From Doris montereyensis (lineage: Eukaryota > Mollusca > Gastropoda > Nudibranchia > Dorididae): a DNA stretch of 64,000 bases. This document shows positions 27,533 through 42,500 of the stretch, one piece after another. The notes beneath the pieces are model-generated. The model had not been told where the DNA came from, did no database searches, and worked only from the letters and a program-made list of their open reading frames with translations. Positions within the stretch are counted from its first letter, which is position 1. Each line of letters opens with the position of its first letter. Where the stretch lies: positions 70,190-134,189 of the forward strand of contig JAXRKP010001358.1 in assembly GCA_037039925.1 (NCBI GenBank), given 5' to 3'. The position numbers and the translations under genes were made by a program.

Positions 27533-30500
27533 TTATCAGCCGCCTGATATATACATATATATATATATTGGGTTGTTTTTTTTAACTTGTCACGTTATCT
27601 GTTAGGATAATGTACTTTTGAAAACAGAGACATTTATTGCAATTGTGTTTTAGTTCTCATATGACACATCTTTTGTTGTCTGTATGGAATACAGTATCAA
27701 TGTTTTCTTCATACCTCAGTGCTATTCTTCACCAAAAACTTGTCAAGGAAGTCCATAACAAATTCACAAATTGGACACAATGGCCCTGCCTCCGGGAAAG
27801 ATATCTTCGTTCTCAAAATCAAATTATCTGAGGAGAAGAGATGGGTTTGAAATGATTTAATACTCAATATCTCCCTTAAGGTTTGAAATGATTTAACTCA
27901 TAGACTACCATTGTCGCATGGGTGCGATCACACTAAACTTACACAGTAATACAATTGTCACACATGTGCGATATCAACGGTGCCGGGCCATAATTATAGA
28001 AAGCTTGCATATATGCGATTGCGGTATGGAGCATTTACTAGGCTTATTAATCTACTTCCGTTTCTTACTGGAAACGAGCTCTCTAGTGTGAACAATTTAT
28101 TTTTATTAATTTTTTTTACTGCTGGCAGTGCAAGCCTTTGACGTAACCCATTTTCTTTGAAAACATACAACATAACTATTACTACTAGCACTACAAGTCA
28201 GAATTAGCATAGAGCGCAATGTTTTCGATCTGTGTACCAGCTCATTGTTTCAAATCATTGTTTTCATTATCTGATGTTTTTGTTGATGGAAGAGGCGTTT
28301 TGTGTGAATGGTGTCCGCCCCAAAAACAATTTTGCTTCTCAATTTCACCCTTTCACTCATCCCCACTTAAAACCGATTTTTATTGGTGGTAATATAAAGT
28401 TTGATCCCTTATGAACATTGTGGTAAAAATAATGAAGAGAAAATAAGAATAAATAAAAAAGTTAAGAATTTTTTAAACCACCCTACTTTTATGGGTACCC
28501 ACGCCATAATCTTGTGTCAGACCTTGGGTAGTCTGTGAGTTAATACTTAATGTCTTTTTAATGTTTCAGAAATTACTCTCACCTTTAAATTTCATATCCA
28601 ATCTATTTAATAATGAAACTGCTTGTCATAAACAAGGGAGTTTTAGGTGAAGTTAGGAAAAAACACGTTAAAACAGTTGTGGTGGGAATTTCAGACTTTT
28701 AAAAGAGAAATTTACAGTAGATAAAATAGATAACAGGAAGAAAACTCTCACATTTCTATCATGCTAGATACAATGTCTCTTCTCTCTTGTTCCTATCTTT
28801 TGTAAAGCATGGCAACAGGAATCAGACATAGTGTTCTTCCAGACCTTTGATGACTTTTAAAACTCTTTTGGACTCTTCCTTTTCCTCTGTTACTCGTTGT
28901 CTGGGTTCATTTTGAACTATCTTAAAGATTGATCTCTTATTTATCTCCTTTTTTTCCTCCTGAAATTTTGTTTTATAAGTAACAAGCATGATTGCCCACT
29001 CGTTGCATGAGGAGAGACACAAAAGAGCAAAATGTAATAATATAAGATACAGGTGTGGTCTGATCTGTAGTAGATAGTTGATTCATTTTGCAGAGCAGTT
29101 GGTATTGCTGGCACAAAAGTAAGCCTATTGGGGTTAGATCTAAATATATTGTCACTGTTATTCATGGTCCTCCCATTTCTATCTCTAGACAGCATAGAAA
29201 CGGGTTGGGGAGGGGGCGTGGATCTATTTCTGACCTATTGTTTGAAGGAAGTAATAGCCAACTGAAAACAGTTAATCACAATCCCTAAATTTAGATCTAG
29301 ATCCAGTGAAGATTAGATCTATAAACCTATAAAATTCCACTGACTTTGTTAATAAAGCACAGTAGAGAAAGTAAGTCAAAAACTCCCTACTTGATCAGAA
29401 AAAATGGCACAAATAGTAAATATATAATTGTCAAATATTCACTAACATGCACATTTTCTGATCATTTATGGCTCAGACAGCGAGGCAGATTGCAGTAAGT
29501 TTTTTGTCTCTTATTTTTTTAATGCTAGTTTCCCCTTCGTAACTCCACCCCTTGATCAGCATAGTAGCATGTTTTGTATAGTATTTGACGTTGAAACGCC
29601 AAGGTTGAAACCTTTTTCTTTGGTAGCCTACATTTTATATTTCTAACTTGCACGTGTTTTCACTACTTTGACTTGTGCACATTTACAACTAATACAACAG
29701 TGACAACTCAAGTAGGCTACACACCAGGCCTAGCTTAAATCTGCTTGCAACTCTGAGTAGTTTTCGATACTCGATCTAATCTATCGAAGCGGTTCAGTTG
29801 ACGTCCAGCCTATGCTATGACAAAATTTCCTAAGAATATTAATGTAATCCAATAAATTGTTTTTACGCTTCTTGAATGGCTGACTAGTCTGGTTCAATTT
29901 GTATTCTCCCAAGAAGGGGTGAAAAGTTTTGTTACATTTCTAATCCATTAACTTTGGATCTACTTACAATAATGGCATCAGGTGATTTAGTTTTTTTAAG
30001 GGGAAAAGTGGCACCTGGAATGAGTGATTTGGGGTCAAAGTATCAAAATTGGGGTGATGTCATTTTCTTTCAGTTCAACTCATCTGCTTCCCTTCAGTAC
30101 AAGTCATTTAAGATAAATTCACCTCTTTTTGATCAAAGATGGCATTTGAAGTGACCCATATTACCACTTTTTGAGAAAATCCTGTAGAAAAACACACAAA
30201 CAGCCTTTCATTGAGGCCTAAATAATTCATTCACCCCTGCAATAAAATGGATCCGCCCATGCCTTTTGGAAAACTTGCACTATCCCCTATCATACAGTGA
30301 CCCGTTACACATGCAATCCCCCTATTTTTCATATGTCAATCGGTGTGACCCTTATATGGTCATAGCTACGCTCAGTTACACATGCAATCAAACCCCTTTA
30401 TTTTATAGTAATTTTTCCATTGCTTTTGATGTCAATCTGCTAATAGCTCATCCCTGATACTTATATAGGTCATTTATCTAGCTACGCTCAGTTTACTCTC

Positions 30501-33500
30501 TCTCCATAATCTTAAGACTTCAGTTACATGTCTCAATTTGAGCTTCCGCTGCCCTCTGTAACCGTTTCTACCAGTTTCTAGTGCCGTGTTTTGTTTCCCA
30601 CCTTTTATTTTCGCTTTCCTGATACTAATAATATTCTTGTTTCTTTCTCAAAACTGTGCTTTTTATTACTTAGGTCCATTTATCTCAGACACAACTCATC
30701 ACATTTCATTCAAACTTCATAATCTTATCTCAGTTATTCATGTCTTCAGTTTGTCAACGACAATTTTTGTTTTCTATGAAACCTTTTTTTAAAGGATTTT
30801 TTTGGTATGAAAAGTGCTTATTTTTGCTATCTGTTGAGATTATAAAACAAAAAAAAATTCATAAAATTTGTTCTATTTATTTTTTTGCAAAAGTTGCTTC
30901 ACAAGATTGAGAGGAGGTCAGTGTACACATCCTCTACAAATTACAATCCAATTGAACACACAGTGATCGTGTAATGTGGACCTAAAGTTTGCAAAAAAAT
31001 CCAAGATGGCGGGTGTTTTCAAGCGTTACCATGGCAACAGAGATAAAATATTGGAAAATTTTGCCTTAGACATCGTTGTGGTATCCTTTCACACTAATCT
31101 GACAAAAAAAATCTGCAATTAAAGGCAATATAAGTAAAAAAAAAGCTCTCCTTGTGCCGCCTTTCCCCTTAACTTTACGCTATAGAAACCGGGATAAACC
31201 CTAGCTCTATTGGCCGTAATGACCGTGAAGGAACTCATCAGGTGTTTAAAATCATCAGATTCTTCTTTAAATGTCCTGTATACGACTATGCTGAATAGCA
31301 GAAACAATGTAGAAATGGTTCAATCTCCATCTAGTTCTCAATATAAAGATCGACTTCAACAAAACTTTAGAAAACGACTACTTCCAAATGTCCGCAAAAG
31401 TTTGTCTTCTAACAAAAGAAAGTTTAATTCATTTCATTTTGGTTGCCAAGTTTAGCTTGCTTTCAAAAAAGTAAATTCATGTCAGTGTCTTTATCGATAG
31501 AAAACAGATATCTTCGTTTTGCGTTAAATCCATAAAACTCCAAATTTCAAGTTTTAATGAATGCACTGGTTTTGTACAAAAGTAGGACACTAGTAACATT
31601 GCTAAACACTATCCACAATTATGTATAAAATTAAGCTGCTGAAAACCAAATCAGGTAAAAATGCATTGACCTACTTGTTCCAGAGCTTTGGCAAAGCCTA
31701 AGGAGCCCACACACCATTTTGGGTGACACTTCTTGAACAAGAAGCTGGATGACATAAGGTGTGTACACGTCAACAAAATTTTTACATTCTTCCGAGATAC
31801 TTTTTGGAAGTATGGCACACACTTTCTCCAATGATTCTTTTATTTCATCCTGTGAAGTGAAAAAAAATGTGAAGGGTTTAAAATGAAAAGCAAACCAAAG
31901 AATGATGACACTTTGTGGTTGCAGTAATGAGATTTTTCTTTATTCAATCTCTGGGAAATGTGTTTGAAGTTTGAAAGCATCATTATAGGCAAACCAAAGT
32001 GAAATTTATCGAAGCCATCAATTAGGATCCCCAATAGACGATGAAACAATAGGGATTATTCTTCACTATCATTTTTCAATAAAAACAATGATGAAACTAA
32101 TCTTGAAAAGAAATATTTTTGTAAATACACTATACAGTTGATATATCCAAGCTACAGCTCAGAATTGTTAAACATAATCCTCTGAAACAGGCTCTCTCAT
32201 TAATAGCACTCAACCCTTTGAGAGCAGGGTATACACCAAATCTGGTTCGAAGTCAAAGATGTGATACAAACATTCTGATAATACCCCCTTTCTGTATACA
32301 GTTCCTTCTTGTTTACACCTATGTCAGGTGAGGAAAACAGGGGTAAGTTATCTTTCATAAAAGTACACATCTTGAGTCATACCAGCTCCTATCCTCATGA
32401 TCACCATATCAAGACTTTGTCCGCTAGTGGAGATTTTCATTTCATAGTTAGAAAAAGCCATGAAGATTAACAAACTAAATCCATGTATTTCCTTTAATGA
32501 GAGCAGTAACTGAAGCAATAAGAAAAGCTTCATGCGGTTCCAAAGTATATATATATATACAAACCTCTGTAGCTTGAGATGAAAGAACATTTTCCAGTTC
32601 CGTCATCACTGCTTGACACAATTCACACAACTCATCAGATTTCAAACTGCTCTTCTTCGCCGTAACATGAACAGGCCTCTGTTTTTCTGTGAATGATAAA
32701 CAAATTGATACATCAAATCAAATTGAGAATAAAATGCTTTAAAAAAAGTTCATTATGGCAATGCTATTTTTAAATCCCATAGGATATCCATGTAAAACAC
32801 TTAAGACACAAAATTGTGGTTATTTTTACCGTTTCTGGTCAGGCTAGAACAAAGTCCAAGCGTAATGCATACTAGTCTTGGTTTCACTTCAGCCACTAAA
32901 AGCTTCAGTATCTGCGGGGTATACTGTTTTATGAAATTATCACAATCCTGTTTGATAGTGGAGGGCAGAATATTGCAGATGATTTCAAGATTTTCTCAAT
33001 TTCAGCCTGGGTAGAAAGAATAATACACAATAAAGAGCAATTAAAATCTACATGATATAATGTGTGTGTGGGGGGGGGGGGCAAACCACCCGATAACATC
33101 TGGCAGTCATTTGCAAGGTAGCAGTCAAACTAGTTAATTAGGATACAAGTTTTTTAATTTGATTTGATTTGATTTATCCACATCCACAACTAAGGTGATC
33201 TTGGGAGTATTGGTAGGATTGTTTAAATTTTGTCCGGACTGCCTTGTAAACAGCCTGGGGATCTTCAAAGTGTGTAGAATGTTGTGATATGTACACAGGA
33301 TCTCCTTTTTATCTTCCGTCTCGAATAGGACTAGGTGTCAATCCACCTACCTGGACCAGGGGGAAGATTTACTAATAAAAAGCTCGAGAAAAGTTTTCAA
33401 TAACCGGGGCTTGAACCAACAACCTATGGGTTGAGAGGCAGACACCTTGCCTACTGAATCCCCTTAGGATACAAGGAATTAGTCATGTGTTTGCATACCT

Positions 33501-36500
33501 TCTATAGATTCAATGAAGCTCGAAGACCAAAAGGTAAAATGGGAATGAGAAAGAAAGAAAATAAAAAAAGAAAGAAAGAAAGAGTGAGTGAAAGAAAATG
33601 TTGAAAGAGTACCAAGATAAGTTTAATCATTCTTACCATCATCTATTAGAACTACCATCACCAACATCATTATAATCACCATTCTTTTCAAATATTGTTC
33701 ATTGCAATGAATTTGAAATTACATGTAATATTTTATTGTATATGTCATACATGTTTAAATCATGTAATGCTTAAATGTGTGTATGCTGTTTATGTGTGAA
33801 GAATAATTTATGTATAGTAAAAGAGTGTTGTAGCTAAATCGGAGTGATATGAGCTTGAAGTCATGACGACACTGGTTCAAGACCCATGGCTGGCACAGGT
33901 GAGTTTTTTCCCCAACCTTGTACTCTTAGGAAAGGTACTTTGCTCTACTTTCCTCATTTGACTCATGTGTGAATAAGTACATAAATAAACAGGTAGAGAA
34001 AGATCATGTCAGAGTGCAAGTATGAAAAACGTAACAGGCTTGTGTACTGTATGCTCCCCGGGAGTTGAGAAGGACTTTGAATGTTCGGGGGATAAACGAT
34101 GTACAGTCGGTGAGCCTTTATCTTTATCTTTATCCATCTTTATCACCAAAACATTGTGCAACTTTTTGGACAATAAAGTTGTATCTCATCTTATCTTATT
34201 TTAACACTCTTACAGGAAATAGGATGAATTGTCACTTACAGCAGTCGAATTGGCTGTAACCAAGCCTTCAAGTTTCTTCATGACAAATTCACATATGATG
34301 CAATCAGGCCCATTAACTCTGGCCAGCATTTTGGCTGTAATATAAAGGATCCATGAAATGTAAAAGCAAAATACTAAAACCATATCATAATTATAAGGTT
34401 TATAACAGCTTCAAAATGTGTAAGGAGAAAACAAACAGTCAATCATTTCAGATTCAGACAAATCTTACTTTAACTTTCAGGAACAAGTTGTGAAAAGCAT
34501 AAAAGTTTTACATCATCCCTTTATTTTTATATCAATACTGGACTTAAAACATGTGTCTTGTAATGTATCACTGTTTGGTTTCAGGTAAAATTTAGCTTTT
34601 TATTTCATTTTAATGCTTCACACGTTGTGTCCTTAATCTGACATTTATATATTACTCTATCTCTTGACATTTGATGTCAACCCATAACTTTGTAGCTTTA
34701 AACTATTTGATAATGACCAGCTGAGGATGCAGTTTAAGTCTGACATGGATGCACACTATAATCAAGCTTTACTTAGTATTAACAAGTCTGAAACTGAGGC
34801 TTAAAGGTGAATCTCAGTCCAAGACATTCACACTAAACGGTATGTCTTTACAGCTGATATCAATGCCTATCAACATAAATTGATGTCTGACATCAATGCT
34901 CGGCTAGCTATATCTGTCCAAGTCTCATAACAACTTCTTTTTAAAAAGAAATTCACACTACAGAACCATACCATTATTCTTGCCATATTTGATTTGACCT
35001 GAACATAATCCAAGTACTGTGCAGATTTCTTTGGGTTTTAATTCCTGTAGCATCAGCTTCAAAATTATTTCACCATAGGTGTTCATGAAATCATCACACT
35101 CTGTTCTAATAGAAGATGGCAGAAAACTGCACACTTCTTTCAAAACTTTTTCAATTTCATTCTGTGGAATAAAGAGAGGTGCATAAAAAATCAAATCTGT
35201 ATTTTTTTTTACAAAGAAAATTAGAAATGATTCACATGTGTATTATCGTTCTAATTATCATGACAATATTTTACAAACTGACCAACTACAAATGACTCGC
35301 ACTCGTAAACTCTGTCTCTGACACAAGCCAAGATAAAATTGGGATGTGTGAGTATATTTTACACTTTATTTGTTTGCTTGATTGGAATTTATCCATCCAC
35401 CATAATTATGCAACTATCTCAGGGAGAAATAAAAGGAAATAGGAAGATGAAAGACCTTGCCAACCGTTCACACCACTTTCAAACAAATTATTTATCCCAG
35501 AAAACTCTAAAGGAACAAAACATTAAATATCAACAGAGAAGATACTCCCTTGAGCCAAAAGCTTATAAATCTAAGCAATGACACAAACAACAACAAAAAA
35601 GATAACAATTCACTTACGACTGTAGCATTGGGTGAAATTAAGTCTTCAATCTTTGACATCACAAATTCACACAAGATACACTCAACACCCTCCACTTTAG
35701 TCTGAAGCTTGGCTGCAATGGACAGAATACTATGATAGTTACAATTCCACGGCATTAATCAAACATAGAATCTCCTTAAATCTAGACATAAAATAATACT
35801 GAAGCTTTGGCTCAACCATGGAGGGTAACACAAGCCATGTCCAAAACGGTTATCATCAATCCATTTCAAAACAATGATACTTTCAAAAATACATACTTTC
35901 GCTGTATCTGCATTTGCCATTTGAACATCCACAGACGTGGAAAATGTGTAAAAATAGGTCTAAACAAAATAAATCAATATCTCGTTACATATGTTCAGAG
36001 GCTTTCATTTCTCGTAACAGGAATCATCCATTTTCTTCAACCTTACACCTCCAAGGCAAATTAACAATTCAATTCAATTCAAATCAATCATCTTTAATAA
36101 AGGAAATTATAGTTGTTTTATCACAATTTCCTTGACAGTTGCGTCTCTAAAACAAATAGTTAACATTTGTGTACTATTCATGTACAGACAAGAATTCTCA
36201 CCTAGTAAAGTAGAAATAAAAAAACACTATTATTTCATGCTGAAAAACTTACATTACAAAAAAAAAAGGGAGGGGGGGGGGAGAGTGGAGGAGTATAAAG
36301 GAGATTGAATTGACCTCAAACATATTCCCAGGATGTCAATTTCCTTACTTGTTTATGCTTAAAAGCCATTAAAAGCAAAAAGATTCCCGGTTTCCAGTTT
36401 TTTATGTCAGAATGGGCCTTAATGAAAACAATTTTTTTAAAGTCAAACACTGCATTATATTTCTCTAAAATAAACACAACCTTATTTGCATATGTCAAAT

Positions 36501-39500
36501 ATAGCAAACTACATATAACACAGCATTCTTTTTTCTCTAAATCAAACACATCGTTATTTCTCTAAGTCAAATATAGCAAAATAAGTCAAACACAGCTTTA
36601 TTTCTCTGTCAAACACAGTGATCTTTTCCTGTCACAAACACTTTCTGTTAGTCAAACACAGCATTATGTCTATAAGTCAAACACAGCATTATCTCTATAA
36701 GTCAAACACAGCTTTATTTCTCTGTCAGACACAGTGATCTTTTCCTGTCACAAACACTTTCTGTTAGTCATACACAGCATTATGTCTATAAGTCAAACAC
36801 AGCTTTATTTCTCTGTCAAACACAGTGATCTTTTCCTGTCACAAACACTTTCTGTTAGTCAAACACAGCATTATCTCTATAAGTCAAACACAGCATTATG
36901 TCTATAAGTCAAACACAGCTTTATTTCTCTGTCAAACACAGTGATATTTTCCTGTCACAAACACTTTCTGTTATCAACACAGTCAAACACAGCTTTATTT
37001 CTCTGTCAAACACAGTGATCTTTTCCTGTCACAAACACTTTCTGTTAGTCAAACACAGCATTATGTCTATAAGTCAAACACAGCTTTATTTCTCTGTCAA
37101 ACACAGTGATATTTTCCTGTCACAAACACTTTCTGTTAGTCAAACACAGCATTATGTCTATAAGTCAAACACAGCTTTATTTCTCTGTCGTGATATTTTC
37201 TTCACAAACACTTTCTGTTAGTCATACACAGCATTATCTCTTTAAGTTGAAACAGCATAAACACTTTACAATCATCCCTTTATTTTTAATATCAATACTG
37301 GACTTAAAACATTGGTCTTGTATCACTGTTTGGTTTCAGGTAAAATTTAGCTTTTATCTCATTTTAATGCTTCACACATTGTGTCCTTAATCTGACATTT
37401 ATATATTACTCTATCTCTTGACATTTGATGTCAACCCATAACTTTGTAGCTTTAAACTATTTGATAATGACCAGCTGAGGATGCAGTTTAAGTCTGACAT
37501 GGATGCACACTATAATCAAGCTTTACTTAGTATTTACAAGTCTGAAACTGAGGCTTAAAGGTGAATCTCAGTCCAAGACATTCACACTAAACGGTATGTC
37601 TTTACAGCTGATATCAATGCCTAACAACATAAATTGATGTCTGACATCAATGCTCGGCTAGCTATATCTGTCCAAGTCTCATAACAACTTCTTTTTAAAA
37701 AGAAATTCACACTACAGAACCATACCATTATTCTTGCCATATTTGATTTGACCTGAACATAATCCAAGCACTGTGCAGATTTCTTTAGGTTTTAATTCCT
37801 GTAGCATCAGCTTCAAAATTATTTCACCATAGGTGTTCATGAAATCATCACACTCTGTTCTAATAGAAGATGGCAGAAAACTGCACACTTCTTTCAAAAC
37901 TTTCTCAATTTCATTCTGTGGAATAAAGATGGGTGCATAAAAAATCAAATCTGTATTTGTTTTTTACAAGAAAATTGGAAATGATTCACATGTGTATTAT
38001 CGTTCTAATTATCATGACAATATTTTACAAACTGACCAACTACAAATGACTCACACTCGTAAACTCTGTCTCTGACACAAGCCAAGATAAAATTGGGATT
38101 TGTGAGTATATTTTACACTTTATTTGTTTGCTTGAGTGGAATTTATCCATCCACCATAATTATGCAACTATCTCAGGGAGAAATAAGAGGAAATAGGAAG
38201 ATGAAAGACCTTGCCAACCGTTCACACCACTTTCAAACAAATTATTTATCCCAGAAAACTCTAAAGGAACAAAACATTAAATATCAACAGAAAAGATACT
38301 CCCTTGAGCCAAAAGCTTATAAATCTAAGCAATGACACAAACAACAACAAAAAAGATAACAATTCACTTACGACTGTAGCATTGGGTGAAATTAAGTCTT
38401 CAATCTTTGACATCACAAATTCACACAAGATACACTCAACACCCTCCACTTTAGTCTGAAGCTTGGCTGCAATGGACAGAATACTATGATAGTTACAATT
38501 CCACGGCATTAATCAAACATAGAATCTCCTTAAATCTAGACATAAAATAATACTGAAGCTTTGGCTCAACCATGGAGGGTAACACAAGCCATGTCCAAAA
38601 CGGTTATCATCAATCCATTTCAAAACAATGATGCTTGCAAAAATAGATACTTTAGCTGTATCTGCATTTGCCATTTGAACATCCACAGACATGGAAAATG
38701 TGTAAAAATAGGTCTAAACAAAATAAATCAATATCTCGTTACATATGTTCAGAGGCTTTCATTTCTCGTAACAGGAATCATCCATTTTCTTCAACCTTAC
38801 ACCTCCAAGGCAAATTAACAATTCAATTCAATTCAAATCAATCATCTTTAATAAAGGAAATTATAGTTGTTTTATCACAATTTCCTTGACAGCTGCGTCT
38901 CTAAAACAAATAGTTAACATTTGTGTACTATTCATGTACAGACATGAATTCTCAACTAGTAAAGTAGAAATAAAAAAAACACTATTATTTCATACTGAAA
39001 AACTTACATTACAAAAAAAAGGGAGGGGAAGAGTGGAAGAGTATAAAGAAGATTGAATTGACCTCAAACATATTCCCAGGATGTCAATTTCCTTGCTTGT
39101 TTATGCTTAAAAGCCATTAAAAGCAAAAAGATTCCCAGTTTCCAGTTTTTTATGTCAGAATGGGCCTTAATGAAAACAATTTTTTTAAAGTCAAACACTG
39201 CATTATATTTCTCTAAAATAAACACAACCTTATTTGCATATGTCAAATATAGCAAACTACATATAACACAGCATTCTTTTTCTCTAAATCAAACACATCG
39301 TTATTTCTCTAAGTCAAATATAGCAAAATAAGTCAAACACAGCTTTATTTCGCTGTCAAACACAGTGATCTTTTCCTGTCACAAACACTTTCTGTTAGTC
39401 AAACACAGCATTATGTCTATAAGTCAAACACAGCATTATCTCTATAAGTCAAACACAGCTTTATTTCTCTGTCAAACACAGTGATCTTTTCCTGTCACAA

Positions 39501-42500
39501 ACACTTTCTGTTAGTCAAACACAGCATTATCTCTATAAGTCAAACACAGCTTTATTTCTCTGTCAAACACAATGATCTTTTCCTGTCACAAACACTTTCT
39601 GTTAGTCAAACACAGCATTATCTCTTTAAGTTGAACACAGCATAAACACTTTACAATCATCCCTTTATTTTTAATATCAATACTGGACTTAAAACATGTG
39701 TCTTGTATCGATGTTTGGTTTCAGATAAAATTTAGCTTTTATCTCATTTTAATGCTTCACACATTGTGTCCTTAATCTGACATTTATATATTACTCTATC
39801 TCTTGACATTTGATGTCAACCCATAACTTTGTAGCTTTAAACTATTTGATAATGACCAGCTGAGGATGCAGTTTAAGTCTGACATGGATGCACACTATAA
39901 TCAAGCTTTACTTAGTATTTACAAGTCTGAAACTGAGGCTTAAAGGTGAATCTCAGTCCAAGACATTCACACTAAACGGTATGTCTTTACAGCTGATATC
40001 AATGCCTAACAATATAAATTGATGTCTGACATCAATGCTCGGCTAGCTATATCTGTCCAAGTCTCATAACAACTTCTTTTTAAAAAGAAATTCACACTAC
40101 AGAACCATACCATTATTCTTGCCATATTTGATTTGACCTGAACATAATCCAAGCACTGTGCAGATTTCTTTGGGTTTTAATTCCTGTAGCATCAGCTTCA
40201 AAATTATTTCACCATAGGTGTTCATGAAATCATCACACTCTGTTCTAATAGAAGATGGCAGAAAACTGCACACTTCTTTCAAAACTTTCTCAATTTCATT
40301 CTGTGGAATAAAGATGGGTGCATAAAAAATCAAATCTGTATTTGTTTTTTACAAGAAAATTGGAAATGATTCACATATGTATTATCGTTCTAATTATCAT
40401 GACAATATTTTACAAACTGACCAACTACAAATGACTCGCACTCGTAAACTCCGTCTTTAACACAAGCCAAGATTAATTTGGGATTTGTGAGTATAGTTTT
40501 CCACTTTATTTGTTTGCTTGAGTGGAATTTACCCATCCACCATAATTATGCAACTATCTCAGGGAGAAATAAGAGGAAATAGGAAGATGAAAGACCTTGC
40601 CAACCGTTCACACCATTTTCAAACAAATTATTTATCCCAGAAAACTCTAAAGGAACAAAACATTAAATATCAACAGAAAAGATACTCCCTTGAGCCAAAA
40701 GCTTACGAATCTAAGCAATGATACAAACAACAACAAAAAAGTTAACAATTCACTTACGACTGTAGCATTGGGTGAAATTAAGTCTTCAATCTTTGACATC
40801 ACAAATTCACACAAGATACACTCAACACCCTCCACTTTAGTCTGAAGCTTGGCTGCAATGGACAGAATACTATGATAGTTACAATTCCACGGCATTAATC
40901 AAACATAGAATCTCCTTAAATCCAAACATAAAATAATACTGAAGCTTTGGCTCAACCATGGAGGGTAACACAAGCCATGTCCAAAACGGTTATCATCAAT
41001 CCATTTCAAAACAATGATACTTGCAAAAATAGATACTTTAGCTGTATCTGCATTTGCCATTTGAACATCCACAGACATGGAAAATGTGTAAAAATAGGTC
41101 TAAACAAAATAAATCAATATCTCGTTACATATGTTCAGAGGCTTTCATTTCTCGTAACAGGAATCATCCATTTTCTTCAACCTTACACCTCCAAGGCAAA
41201 TTAACAATTCAATTCAATTCAAATCAATCATCTTTAATAAAGGAAATTATAGTTGTTTTATCACAATTTCCTTAACAGTTGCGTCTCTAAAACAAATAGT
41301 TAACATTTGTGTACTATTCATGTACAGACAAGAATTCTCAACTAGTAAAGTAGAAATAAAAAAACACTATTATTTCATACTGAAAAACTTACATTACAAC
41401 AAAAGGGGAAGGGGGGGGAGAGTGGAGGAGTATAAAGGAGATTGAATTGACCTCAAACATATTCCCAGGATGTCAATTTCCTTACTTGTTTATGCTTAAA
41501 AGCCATTAAAAGCAAAAAGATTCCCGGTTTCCAGTTTTTTATGTCAGAATGGGCCTTAATGAAAACAATTTTTTTAAAGTCAAACACTGCATTATATTTC
41601 TCAAATCTTTTCCTGTCAAAATAAACACAACCTTATTTGCATATGTCAAATATAGCAAACTACATATAACACAGCATTCCTTTTCTCTAAATCAAACACA
41701 TCGTTATTTCTCTAAGTCAAATATAGCAAAATAAGTCAAACACAGCTTTATTTCGCTGTCAAACACAGTGATATTTTCCTGTCACAAACACTTTCTGTTA
41801 GTCAAACACAGCATTATCTCTATACGTCAAACACAGCATTATCTCTATACGTCAAACACAGCTTTATTTCTCTGTCAGACACAGTGATCTTTTCCTGTCA
41901 CAAACACTTTCTGTTAGTCAAACACAGCATTATCTCTATAAGTCAAACACAGCATTATCTCTATAAGTCAAACACAGCTTTATTTCTCTGTCAAACACAG
42001 TGATATTTTCCTGTCACAAACACTTTCTGTTAGTCAAACACAGCATTATCTCTATACGTCAAACACAGCTTTATTTCTCTGTCAAACACAATGATCTTTT
42101 CCTGTCACAAACACTTTCTGTTAGTCAAACACAGCATTATGTCTATAAGTCAAACACAGCTTTATTTCTCTGTCAAACACAGTGATATTATCCTGTCACA
42201 AACACTTTCTCTTAGTCATACACAGCATTATCTCTATACGTCAAACACAGCATTATCTCTATACGTCAAACACAGCATTATCTCTATACGTCAAACACAG
42301 CATTATCTCTATACGTCAAACACAGCATTATGTCTATAAGTCAAACACAGCTTTATTTCTCTGTCAAACACAGTGATATTTTCCTGTCACAAACACTTTC
42401 TGTTAGTCATACACAGCATTATCTCTTTAAGTTGAACACAGCATAAACACTTTACAATCATCCCTTTATTTTTAATATCAATACTGGACTTAAAACATTG

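Larger units (their letters stand above)
24180..27830 (-). repeat. Tandem array of three 1.37-kb saposin modules
   Basis: Exon B copies at 24299, 25664 and 27029 are exactly 1,365 bases apart. Intron blocks match too, for example the GCCTAACACTAACAC stretch near 25430 and 26790. A fourth, exon-less copy of the intron block lies at about 20500-20890 on the far side of the LINE, so that intron once joined directly to 24170. Confidence 0.93.

Noticed and set aside
28822..29195. Minus-strand frames in the long D8-D7 intron
   Set aside because: They have no cysteine pattern, no usable splice phases for this gene and no recognised family.
36898..42376. Plus-strand frames rich in QTQLYFSVKHS
   Set aside because: They are translations of the GTCAAACACAG minisatellite.
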